NCBI GenBank assembly: GCA_035610835.1
Contig: CM069445.1
Span: forward strand, 37,834,656-37,898,655
DNA from: Ophiura sarsii
Lineage: Eukaryota; Echinodermata; Ophiuroidea; Amphilepidida; Ophiuridae
DNA: 64,000 nt
Reading direction: 5' to 3'
Each line of letters starts with the position of its first letter. Positions within the stretch are counted from its first letter, which is position 1. A model generated the notes under the pieces. The model was given only the letters and a program-made list of their open reading frames with translations, did not search any database and was not told the DNA's origin. Both the position numbers and the translations under genes were made by a program. Shown here piece after piece: positions 1 through 9,800 of this stretch.

Positions 1-2
1 AC

Positions 3-92
3 GAGGGTCAGTCATTAAGTAATGAAAGTGATCATGGTATGGAATGCATGAGCGATTCTATTGAGTGTTCGTGTGATCAATACAAAGTATAA
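3..92 (+). CDS. 3' end of an unrecognised, probably repeat-borne, open frame (partial)
   Basis: A frame open from the window edge ends with TAA at 90-92 and would give about 29 residues, acidic and Ser/Cys-rich, ending in DQYKV. It lies inside a repeat that occurs again in inverted orientation near 3.7 kb. There the same frame is recognisable (SNESDHGMEC is shared) but is closed early by a TAA. Sharing the same C-terminal peptide between two repeat copies suggests the end of a transposon-encoded protein. The family is not recognised, most of the frame lies outside the window, and it could be chance coding potential. Confidence 0.3.
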   Translation, partial: EGQSLSNESDHGMECMSDSIECSCDQYKV

Positions 93-190
93 ACCTTGTC
101 TTTCAAACAATACACTTTTGGATTTCTAAGTAGGCCTATGAACTATGACGTCATAGCATTACCTTAAAGTTAGTACACTTGGGACCCTGC
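16..190 (+). repeat. Left copy of an inverted repeat pair (intact, LINE-free)
   Basis: This stretch matches, with small indels, the reverse complement of 3757-3682 joined to 2056-1945. Shared blocks include AGTGATCATGGTATGGAATG and TCTTTCAAACAATACACTTT, and a CTATGACGTCAT segment that contains a CRE-like TGACGTCA. The copy is continuous across the point where the right copy carries a LINE, so it serves as the empty site. Homology fades after about position 190. Confidence 0.75.
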
Positions 191-198
191 TAAATCAA

Positions 199-472
199 TT
201 ATTTGGCGGGAAATTTGAATTGTTTAAATGAAACACGTGGTAAGAAGATTACATGACATGACGTCAGAAGCACGTCAGAAGCAGGTAAATCCCAATTTTT
301 TTCTCGCATAATTATGATACAAAAGACAATAACTTTAATCCATGTGTAATTTGAAATGTGTAGTATAAGAGGAAAAGTAAGGAGCAGCAATTGAATAAAA
401 GGTATACAAATACATGTAGGATCAGTATTTCAAATAGCCCATTTTTATTGAAAAATGCCCAGTCAGTGAAGC
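199..472. other. Unassigned AT-rich spacer
   Basis: No exon, RNA gene or clear repeat end is seen. A short TGACGTCAGAAGCACGTCAG stretch near 260 holds another CRE-like site. It lies between the left repeat copy and the first MITE. Confidence 0.4.
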
Positions 473-724
473 ACTATAGTCGTCGCCAGAATACTTCAGC
501 ACTTTTTAAAACCGCCAATGCGCGCGTCTAGTTAATGAGCGTGTGGGCGGGGACATTCATGACCCATAGATACGATCGCGGCCAATCGGATTACAAGGAC
601 GCGACGCGTCGAACTGCTCAAAGATAACGCTGTTGTGACGCTGTTCTACAACGCACTTCCGTGTTTACGCTGTACGCAGTTGTCACAGAAAAAAGTGCCG
701 AAGTATTCTGACCACGACTATAGT
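473..724. mobile_element. MITE, about 252 bp, with 36-bp terminal inverted repeats
   Basis: The left end ACTATAGTCGTCGCCAGAAT and the right end, read in reverse complement as ACTATAGTCGTGGTCAGAAT, pair over about 36 bp up to a run of T residues. The interior is CpG-rich compared with the flanks and has no coding potential. The CTATAG ends suggest insertion at TA or TATA. This is a non-autonomous DNA transposon; the superfamily is not certain. Confidence 0.8.
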
Positions 725-1944
725 ATTGCGGAAAATCAAACAATTTAGGGACAAGAACAAGCAATAAACCCATTTGGGAGATTCCATAGGATAGTTAACT
801 AATTATCTGAACTTATTCACATGAAATTTACAGAAAATACGCGCATGCGCAGACGTCAGATAATGTTGAACTGGCCAAAAATTGCTAAAATCATGAAATT
901 TACCAGATAAAAACTTACTGTGCCTTCAAATTCTAATAAGAAATAAGAATTATTGACAAATGCGTTTATCAATGTGTATAATTATTGTGCTAGTCAAAAT
1001 GAAGGTAGGCCTATTATAATACATGAATATATCAATCAAAGATGGCTGCCACAACCTCTCTTGTTACTGCTATCTTTGGAGCTACTAGATGTTTAGGGAG
1101 CACAGCACCAAGACGCTCTCCATAGACTTTACTGTTAGGAAAGGCTTACTTAAATGGCTCTAGTTTCTAAATTAGCGCTAAAATTTCAATGAAATTTTGA
1201 TATGTTTTACTCACAAGGGTAATCTACAACATATCTGAATATGAAGGCAATTTTCTCGTGCACTTTTTTTGCTATAAGCCGCCGCATAACAACGTAGTGA
1301 TATGCCTACCTAAATTCGTTCTCCGGTCTGGATATCACCGCATGTGTAAATCGGTCAGTGAAATTAAAATTGACCTCAAATCACCTAGTTAAAATGTCAG
1401 AACATCATGCAACTACACATTTCAAACACAACATATTAGTGAAAAATTATATCATAAACCGTCAAAAAATAACTCTCTTTCCCGCCAAATAGGAACTATT
1501 GTCGTACTCAACTTTGATTGATCGCGACGATAGCGTGTCGCGATACCTATTTAGGTATGTGCTCCCTGTACTGTTAAAGTAATCGTCACATAATTTCAAT
1601 GGTTTGAAGAAATTTTATGATCAGCTCCTTTTGAAAAACCCACTATTGCTTTACATCCCACAACAATTTACTAAATTATAATCTCTCCATTATTCTTTAT
1701 CCTTTGTTGTTTTCTAAGGTTTATTGTTGCGGATTTTGCTTAATAAAAGCGTATTTGAGATGATCCCTTCTTGTTTGTATTAAGGAATTCGGATCTACAA
1801 AAAAAGTGTGAAACACTGATTATTATGTGTTCTAACTGTGCACTAATTGGTATCTGTTTATATGCTTGCATTGTCGAGATACACGCAAATGTTTCGAACA
1901 ACCCATATTTCAACCTATTACATAACCAGTCAAATATTGACCAA
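725..1944. other. Non-coding spacer between repeat copies
   Basis: AT-rich sequence with no supportable exon. A short inverted match exists between GGGAGCACAGCACC near 1096 and the GGTATGTGCTCCCTG region near 1556, and the ten bases ATTTGGCGGG at 201 reappear inverted at 1481. These are too short to define an element. Confidence 0.4.
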
Positions 1945-2056
1945 TTTCAGGCAGTGTCCCAAGTTTACGGTAATGATATGACGTCATAGATGATACTTAG
2001 AAATCCAAAAGTCCAAAAGTGTATTGTTTGAAAGACAAAGGTTCATACTTTGTATT

Positions 2057-3681
2057 TATTTATTTATTTATTTATTTGAACATACACTTTTACAACAGTG
2101 GCACCCGTCTACCCAACGGTGCGTTCATAATATATACATACAATAATTGACAAAAACGAAAGAACATTAAAAATTATTATATAGTCATGTATACAATAGT
2201 CTCAATAGATTCACTTTGAGTTCATAATATTACATCTAACAGCCCACGCACGTTTAAGGTATGATTTGCAGAATTGGTCAAGGATAGCGTATGCAGAACG
2301 GGCAGCTTTAGTGTGTCTGTAAGGCGTGGTGATATTAATTGGACAACCTAGCATTATATACAATTTTGAGTCCAGATTACTGATAATAAATTCCAGCCAA
2401 ACATCACTAAAACCATCGTTGCATAGGTTATTTTCGAGTTTGATATATTCCTCGACCCTTATCTCATTCAGTGATCTACATGTAAATAAGAAATGTCTTA
2501 AGTCTTCCATTGAATCATCATTACAAAGCATACATTTACCATCCTTATTATTTGAAGACCATTTGCGTATTCTATGTTCCAATGGAAGCGTGTTTGATCG
2601 CGCTTTGAATTTTAGACTACAACCAAAGAAATCAGTTTTGTCTAAAAGATAGTCTTCCAATTGAACGGTTTTTTTAAACTGCAAATAGTCGCTAAGAGAA
2701 GATTTTTCCCTAACAGTGTTACTCCATACATTATGACAGACAATCTTATTAATGCGCTTAAATGTGTTGACCCAGCGTGGACTTGTGGGGGCGTCATTAA
2801 TAATGTATTCCATGTCGCATCTTTTAAGCGTATCTCTAATCGACGACAACCATTTGAACCTGATATGGTCCATGTCGCAGTTTAGATTCATTAGAGCGTT
2901 TAACATAAGTTTTGGCCAACGGTGCATCTCTAGATTAGAGAGTCGTGCAAGATACTTAATTCTGTGAACATCTTGAAGGGAGGCGATGGGGTTCCACCCC
3001 AAGTCGCCATAGAGGGCTACGCCCGGCGTGTTACGGGGTGCCTTCAAGATATATCTTGCCATTTGTAGCTGCAAATTCTCTATTTTATTGCTATCAGCCT
3101 TGCTACCACAGGTCCATACCGAGCATGCATAGTTAATAGAGGGAACCGCTAAAGATTTCCAAAGAATGTTACCATAATAAATCCTATTGAAATTATCGTG
3201 ACTATCAACGATCGATTTTATATACGCGATCAACCTATAACCTTTCTTAACAACTTCATTGACATGAGTGTGATCAGACAAATTTCTTGATATGTGGACC
3301 CCTAAGTATTTATAGTGATCGCACTCGGAAATCGATAGATTGCCTAGTTTCCAGAGTTTAGTTTTATCTGTACGTTTGCCTACCACCAATACCTTAGATT
3401 TATCAATATTGAAATCTAATTTCCAGGTTCGTGAGAAAGTTGATGCAATGTCTAGCATCCTTTGCAATTCGACTGCGTTATCTGCTATAAGAACTACATC
3501 ATCAGCCCAAAAAAGACAACCTGTTTGCACATTACATGTACGTACCCCCACCCCTTCTTTCCTTATGAGTCTAGCTAATTCATTTATGTAAATGCAGAAT
3601 AAAATGGGTGAAAGCACACATCCCTGTTTTACACCTTCTTCCACCTCAAAAAAATCTGTAATGAGATCACCAAACTTAACA
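2057..3681 (-). mobile_element. 5'-truncated non-LTR retrotransposon (LINE) with 7-bp target duplication
   Basis: About 1.6 kb running on the minus strand. It starts inside the reverse transcriptase domain (5' truncation, typical of target-primed reverse transcription) and ends in an (AAAT)n tail, which reads (TTTA)n on the plus strand at about 2057-2077. It is flanked by direct copies of TTGTATT at 2050-2056 and 3682-3688. The uninterrupted repeat copy at 16-190 holds this site once, which confirms the boundaries. Clade not assigned. Confidence 0.88.
2211..3681 (-). CDS. LINE reverse transcriptase, C-terminal part (5'-truncated)
   Basis: Open without a stop from the LINE truncation point to TGA at 2213-2211, about 490 residues. 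It carries the RT palm signature GVKQGCVLSP, followed by the catalytic FWADD box with its two aspartates. Next comes a KYLGV thumb-like block, then a C-terminal Cys/His cluster with spacing C-x2-C-x(9)-H-x(4)-C, as in many non-LTR elements. It copies the element's own RNA at the target site. The endonuclease and the N-terminal RT motifs are missing, so this copy cannot be autonomous. There is no real start codon; a GTG at 3644 is simply an internal valine. The absence of stops or frameshifts suggests a fairly recent insertion. Confidence 0.85.
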
Positions 3682-3763
3682 TTGTATTGATTACATTATC
3701 CCTCAATAGAATCACCCATGCATTCCATACCATGATCACTTTCATTACTTACCACCAAGGCTC

Positions 3764-4056
3764 AAGATGGTAATTTGTTTACCTGGAGCTACCTTTTTTC
3801 CCAAAGTAGCGCCCGGATCATGGGATTTATTGAGAACCAGGAGCTACTTTCAGTCTACCGCCGGGAGCTAACTTTTTATTAAATCGTATTGTTAAATCGA
3901 AATTCTATGTTTTGGGCAAGCTTCGTCAACGGGCGCTGGTTTGGACAAAATATCAGCGCTCGGTTGTTTATTTTTCAGCATTACCGGGCGCTATGGCAGG
4001 AGGACCGAGGGGTAAAAATCGCCCAGCGCCCGCTTATCTTGAGCCTTGCTTACCAC
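3764..4056. mobile_element. MITE-like element with AAGGCTCAAGAT ends
   Basis: Left ACCAAGGCTCAAGAT and right ATCTTGAGCCTTGC pair as inverted termini over at least 12 bp, about 290 bp apart. Inside, GGAGCTAC-type motifs occur three times (near 3785, 3840 and 3865). No coding potential. It abuts the end of the right repeat copy, which it may have interrupted. Confidence 0.5.
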
Positions 4057-4059
4057 ACT

Positions 4060-4800
4060 CGTATTGTCTTTGGTTTGTTTTTGTTTTTGGATTGTTTTGA
4101 AATTGTGTTGTGTTTTTGCTCTGGTTTTATTGTATTCGGTTGTTTTTTGTGTGTTTTTGTTTTTATGGATTTTTTTTTTTTCCTTTCCCTGCATTGCGTT
4201 TTTTGTTTTCGTTTTGCTATGATTTGTTTTAGGTTTTTCAAGTCGTTGTTATTGGGGGGGGGGGGGGGGGGGGGGTGCTTTGATTTGTTTTGTTGATGGT
4301 TTGATTTGCTTTGTTTTGGTTGGTTGGGGGGGGGGGGGTTGGTTGTTTTTGTTTGCTTTGCTTTTTTTTAATTTTTTTTAATTGTTATGTAGATGATTTG
4401 TTTTGTTTTGTTTTGTTTTGTTTTGTTTTGTGGGTGTTTGCTTTGCTGTTTTGTTTTGTGTTTTCGCTTCTTTTTTGTTTTGTTTTATCTTGATTTTCTC
4501 TGTTTTTCAGGTTTTTGCTTTTGTTTCATTTCGTTTTTGTTTTGTTTTGTTGATGGTTTGTTTTGCTTTTCTTTGTTTTGTTTTGTTTTGTAGATGGTTT
4601 GTTTTGCTTTATTTTATTTTATTTTGTTACTGGTGTTGTTTTGTGTGTTGGTTTTTTGGGTTTTGCTTCGTTGTTTTGTTATGTTTTGTTTCGTTTGTTT
4701 TGTTCTATTTTTTGTTCTTTTTCGGATTTTTTTAAAACTTTGTTACGGGTTTTTTCTTTGTTGTTTTGTTTTGTGTTTTCGCTTTTTTCGCTTTTTTATC
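4060..4800. repeat. G/T-rich low-complexity tract (TTTTG/TTTGC-type) with long G runs
   Basis: The plus strand is almost entirely T and G, built from TTTTG, TTTGC and TTGTTTTG units. G runs occur at about 4254-4275 (22 G) and 4325-4338. Open frames across it encode only Phe/Cys/Leu/Val-rich strings and are composition artefacts. The tract resumes after an interruption at 5.3 kb. Confidence 0.9.
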
Positions 4801-4814
4801 TTACATATTTATTA

Positions 4815-5322
4815 ATTATCATTCCATCAAGAGTCCAATCATCAATGTACAATTCATAATCTACATACGATATGATCATAAGTCAGTGTTATCAACAACA
4901 ACAAATTCATTAAACTTCAAATAAAGATTTCTATTCGTGCCATCTGATATCAGAAGTATGTTGCTTACAATTAGTATTGTACATAAACTTTTCTGTCAAA
5001 TAAAAATTCTTTATATCTATTTTACCATATAGCTTAAAGGACGGTTTCTCTTTTTTAACCTTACTTTTGTAAACACAAAATTTTAGAACCAGAAGGGTGT
5101 TATTAACAGATCAAGCTCTTTACTCAGTGTAATATTGATCATTCAATTTGATTTTAACCCAGTTTTGAAAGTCCCTCCATACTCTCTGGGTAAAGCTGCA
5201 ATCCCAAAATAAATGAAATAAACTCTCATCTGCAACACCACAAAAAGTGCACAAGGGATCATTTGTTTTGCCAGTTTTAACCAGAATATTTGTCCCCAAG
5301 ATTTTGTTAAGAAGACGGGGAA
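4815..5322 (-). mobile_element. Decayed 3' end of a second LINE
   Basis: On the minus strand a frame from about 5318 to a stop at 5122-5120 encodes a LINE-type C-terminal zinc-knuckle segment, C-T-F-C then HLFWDC then VWRDFQ. This is the layout found at the end of many non-LTR reverse transcriptases. Further downstream, in other frames, are degenerate pieces such as TEKFMYNTN that resemble the terminal part of such proteins. Stops and frameshifts make it a fossil. It sits inside the G/T-rich tract and splits it in two. Confidence 0.7.
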
Positions 5323-5324
5323 TT

Positions 5325-5760
5325 GTTTGTGTTTTGTTTTATTTATTTTTTATTTATTTATTTATTTATTTATTTTTTTGCTTTTGTTACGTTTCATTTT
5401 GTTTTTGGTGTGTTTTGTTGATGGTTTGTTTTGCTTTTCTTTATTTCGTTTTGTTTTATTGTAGATGGTTTGTTTTGCTTTAGGGTTGGTTTTGCTTCAT
5501 TTTAATTCAATGTGTTGCTGTTGATGTTTTGGGGGGTTTGCTTTGCTGTTTTGTTTTTGTTTTGTTTTTGCTTTGCTTTGCTTTGCTTTTTTTGTTCTGT
5601 TTGTTGGTTTTGTTTTTGTTTTTTGCTCTTTGCTTTGCTTCGGTGTTTGTTTGTTTGGGGTTATGTTTGTGCAGGTTGTTTTGTTTTTCGGTTATTTAAT
5701 TGTTGTTGTTTGGGGTGTTTTCTTTTGTATTGTTTTATGGTTTTTATATTTTTAATTAGG
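5325..5760. repeat. Second part of the G/T-rich tract, with a (TTTA)n microsatellite
   Basis: It has the same T/G-biased composition as 4060-4800, with TTTTG and CTTTG units, and includes a TTTA microsatellite at about 5340-5378. The hydrophobic open frames here are artefacts. Confidence 0.88.
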
Positions 5761-6049
5761 CTTTGCATAATTTCTTCATTTCCCCGGGGCCACAATCCAC
5801 ATCAACTGCGCTGTATTTTTAAATGACTTTCTTGTTATTTTTTTTTAATGCGCAATCTCGATGACCTTTATAATACGGGGTCAATAAAAATGCTGTACAA
5901 ATAATAAACTCGCATTTTAGTGCCAAATAAATCATTTTTCTCTCGTTGTTTCTTCCAATATTTTACAATGCTGAGCTTTAAAAATGAATGAAATAGAGTG
6001 AGTGTACTCCTAAGTTACCCTCTGGGTGATTGAAATTCAGTCGGTGATC
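5761..6049 (+). promoter_or_regulatory. Presumed promoter and 5' UTR region of BORCS6
   Basis: About 290 bp lie between the end of the G/T-rich tract and the BORCS6 start codon. No convincing TATA or CCAAT box is seen at a defined distance, and the transcription start cannot be placed. An in-frame TAA at 6011-6013 shows the coding frame does not extend upstream within this exon. The call rests on position only. Confidence 0.3.
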
Positions 6050-6875
6050 ATGGATGACGAGAAATACACAAAACATGATGACATTTCTGTGCAACAATCC
6101 GAAACAGATGATCCATTGGCATCAGCCTCGGGAAACGATAGAGCAACAGCTGCCATAGCGAGTGGCAGCAGCACTCAGCTTGCAAGTAGTGGTAAGATCA
6201 GCAGACCCACAGAATTCCACGCAAGTGAGTTGAGCCAAACCGAAAGAACTGATTCTGTCTATGAATTAGCTCCTGAAGCTCAAGCCAAAGCAACAACTGG
6301 GATTGGGAGCTTACCGACCGGGCCAATAATAAGCATAAACGATTCGTTAAATGCACTTGCCGTTGCTCAGCAAAGCAGCAGGGAACAGTCAACGGGGCAA
6401 GGAGACACTACTGCTAGTGTTGGGGGACCACCGCTGTCTCCAGATTCTAATGTAAGCAGTACTTGTAGTGGCATGAGCGGGGAAATGGAATCTCCAACTA
6501 CGTCGACAGGAACTTCAGAAATCATGCGCATTGTGGGTGGAGGTGGGGGCTCGACATCGGGAGCCAGTAGTCCCACTTCGAGTGCAACATCCAGTGGAAT
6601 GAGTATAGGCCCTGAATATTCTCAATCGTATCCACAGCCCTCTGTACGACCCAAGGACCACAGGAATGCTACGTGGCCAGAAGGGTTGACGTCTTCTTCT
6701 ATAGGAGCTGGGGTTTCGTCGAGACAAAGACCACCAAGTTCTAAATCTAATTCTGTTGGGTCGTTGCCACTTGAGCAGGGGACTGTTACCCATGAGGGAG
6801 ATATGGTGTCTTATGTTGCTGATGACCTATTGGAAAAAATAAGAAAGAGTGCTAGCCCCCGCTCAAGCTTAAAGG
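6050..6875 (+). CDS. BORCS6: BORCS6 coding exon 1 (residues 1-275)
   Basis: Starts at ATG 6050 in a favourable context, with an in-frame TAA 37 nt upstream. Ends at AAG G|GTGAGT, a strong donor, leaving phase 1. Without splicing the frame would run another 17 codons to a TAA at about 6926; the join to exon 2 is preferred because phase and family alignment agree. The encoded segment is a long disordered arm. Confidence 0.88.
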
Positions 6876-9800
6876 GTGAGTTGGGTAAAATAATGGAACC
6901 TACCATCCACAGTACACCCAATAATTAACACCCCCAGACCTTTGCTCAGCACTAAAGATCATCATGATGATCAGGTTTATACTCATAATGTAAGTTAACG
7001 GTATTTTTTTTATCTAGTCCATCACTGTACTTGTACAGTCAGTGAGCAAGTGGTTTATATGTATGCTGGGGAACATCGTCAGCCTAACCATCTCTTGGAT
7101 GAGCATCATAACATGGGAGATTGTGTGATCTGCATCCATCAACTACATGTAGTTGACATGTTGATATAGAAGTTATTTATCCAAATGATTATTAAAGTGG
7201 GGATTATAATACATGTTAATTTAATCGGTTAATCCATGCACGCCCAACAAATAGGACAATGAAACAATGAACTTACTTTAATGAACTAGGGAGATCAATA
7301 ACTTCAATTCATCAACTTGCTTATTGTTGGCTAAATTTGGTTCCCTGTTTCTACACATAAAAAGCCTGCCCTGATACATGAAATCAGGGTTAGGTAGGTA
7401 TCTATCAAGACTACTGATATACTGCTTTTTCTAAAAACATAAATATTTCCATTCAAACTATAGGAAGCATTCAGAGAAGGGTTCGGACATTCAAAGAATC
7501 TTGCACTTGACCTAGCCGGGTCTTGAATCTTGTCCCTAGGACGTTTTACATGGCAGGCGAGTAATTATTAGGCTAATGAAATATAATTCCCAAATTTTCA
7601 TATTTTTAAAAGAGTGGGTAGGTGTCTATTTCATTATTCATTATTCATTATTTCACTCAATTTCATTATTGCATCTGAAAGGGGTGTTAACTACTAACTA
7701 CCTATTGATTTGTATATATATATTACACCTTAATTAACACTTTAACAATTTGAAAACAATTAAGGAAGCATTTGTAGATGTGTTATTGAAAATGTCAACA
7801 AATCTGTCTGAAATATTGCAACGCAGGGCCGTCAGACACTTTTGCCCAAGGGGGTGCGTTTTCACGATTTTTTACCGGAAGCAGTGGCGTAGCTAGGGTT
7901 TTTTTTCTTCGTAAAAGGTTGTCCCAACATTTTTCCAAGTCAGTCACCTCGTGAATTTCACGTAAAATTTCGCACGTCAAACATTTTCGCATGGACACAT
8001 AAAAGTCTAAAAAGCACTGTAGTCAATGTTTTATGAGTAGTTTTACTATCAGTGAAATTTGAAACTAAGAAAAACGCAATTTTTACCTTAAAAAAAGAAG
8101 AGAAAAAAAAAAGAAGAGATTTTCAAGGGGTGCGTCCGCACCCAACGCACCCCCCCCCCCTCATCTGACGGCCCTGCAACATCAATTACATCTGAAATCT
8201 GAGTAGGTAATGCAAACAATTTCATTATCAATCCTATACCATGACACTAGTACAGGAAACCCATACGTTAGTGGTTTTTTTCTGCAAAATACCCTATGAT
8301 GAATAATACCAACTGATGACAAATATCCCTAAGTATGATTTGTTGTACTACCATGACACCACTGCCATAAAAATCCCTTAAAATCCACAGGAAGATATGC
8401 CTGGTATTTTGAGCCACTAAAAGTTTTTATTTGTATTCAAGTTAAGTTTGTCAGAAAATGTAATTTTGCACAAAATAATGAAAGTTTTGGTAAAACTGAA
8501 AAGTTGGGTCAGTAGGGAAACGGGAAACTGGAAATTACATTATACTAGCCTAATACAATGGGCCCACGTCACATGAGGTTGAGCTCGCGTAAAGTACGCC
8601 TGCTCAACCTCACCCCAAAACGGTGCAGTGGTTATCCGTTGTGCGCACTACGTCATCTCGACCTCTAGGCTCTGATTGGTTGGTGCTCAAACATGAGAAC
8701 TGAAAAAACTCATGAGCTTTTCCACGCACCATCACGCCCCACTGCGTCGGTGGTTATGGCGCAGCGGGAGCACTGCATTGGTGGATACGGCGCAGCGTGA
8801 CGATCGTTAAAAAGGCTTCAGTTTAAATTTGACCAATCAGGTGCTTTGGTGTTGTTGGTTGGCAGTATTTTATGAGTTCAAGCATGCGTGCGCAGCCTGA
8901 TCGAAGTGCGCCCACGTATGTCGAACTGTGGCCAGGAGATTATGTGCCGTAGGTCCATTGCAACACATGAAACATTGTTTTATTCATTGCCAATTATGCC
9001 CATTGAATTTGATAATGAAAAATGATGCAATGAGATAGGCCAAGAGAAATGGATCTAAAGCACAGCGCTGGTTTAGCTGTGACCATATCTCTATGTAATA
9101 AAGAGCTACGAACTGATTCATTGAACCCAGTCACCTGGGACGTCATGTATTCTCATCAGTATTTTTTTCACATTTTCGTAATAAAATTGGTCTAACTCTT
9201 GCTTCAAATATCATGATTACCGTTCAAAAGAATGCCTTGGTTAAATTGATCAACCAATTTCAATATCCAAGAAAAATGTAGGCCTACTTCATTTTGGTTC
9301 ACCCCACCCCGCTACAGTAACATTACAATGCATGGGTGGGTTGAGGTTTTAAGACAAGCCAATGGAACATATACATGTAGTTAATAGGTCTTGTTGCATT
9401 TATTAACAGATTACCCACTGAAGTCACATTTTTCAGGTGGACAGATAGAATTACATTGTACATAGTTGAAAATACCCTACTTTAAGAATTTGGAGAAAAG
9501 TCACTTTAAGATATGAAAAGTTACTTGAGAGGTAGAGATAACGGGAAGAAGAAAAGGTATCAAAAGTCACATCAAAAAAGGGGGAAATAAGACTTCATTC
9601 TAAGTAAAAATCGTAATAAGCCATGTCTGCTTAGCTTATCACTTTATCAGTTCCTACAATGTATCTCTTTCAAGATGTCATCAGAATACTGTGGAAAATG
9701 TATCAATTTTACTCTTTAGTTAACATTTTTCTAATTCTCTACAATATTATGATTTTTTGTTGATTTTCTGTACAGGTACCAGCAGTCCTTCAACCATCAG

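Larger units (their letters stand above)
1945..3757 (-). repeat. Right copy of the inverted repeat, split by a LINE
   Basis: Read on the minus strand, 3757-3682 followed by 2056-1945 reproduces the repeat seen at 16-190. The two halves are separated by the LINE at 2057-3681. On the upstream side the match stops at about 3757, next to a MITE-like element beginning at about 3764, which may have cut this copy. Confidence 0.75.
6876..9775 (+). other. BORCS6 intron 1
   Basis: A U2-type intron of about 2.9 kb, from GTGAGT to TGTACAG. It hosts the element at 7823-8177 and a GC-richer repeat-like block at 8564-8945. No other exon is seen. Confidence 0.85.

Noticed and set aside
3642..3644. GTG at 3644 as start of the reverse transcriptase
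   Set aside because: The frame continues upstream into RT-like residues to the LINE truncation point; the element is 5'-truncated and has no true start here.
3889..5826. Several long plus-strand open frames rich in Phe, Cys, Leu and Val
   Set aside because: They lie in the TTTTG-rich low-complexity tract; G/T-only sequence cannot form stop codons easily except TGA/TAG, so the frames are compositional.
6876..6928. Read-through of BORCS6 exon 1 to a nearby stop
   Set aside because: Skips the conserved domain; GTGAGT donor and matching phase of exon 2 support splicing. A short isoform cannot be excluded.
8655..8890. Terminal inverted repeats of the CpG-rich block (TGATTGGTTGGTG versus inverted TGACCAATCAGGTG)
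   Set aside because: The match is short and internal; element ends could not be defined, so only a repeat-like block is reported.
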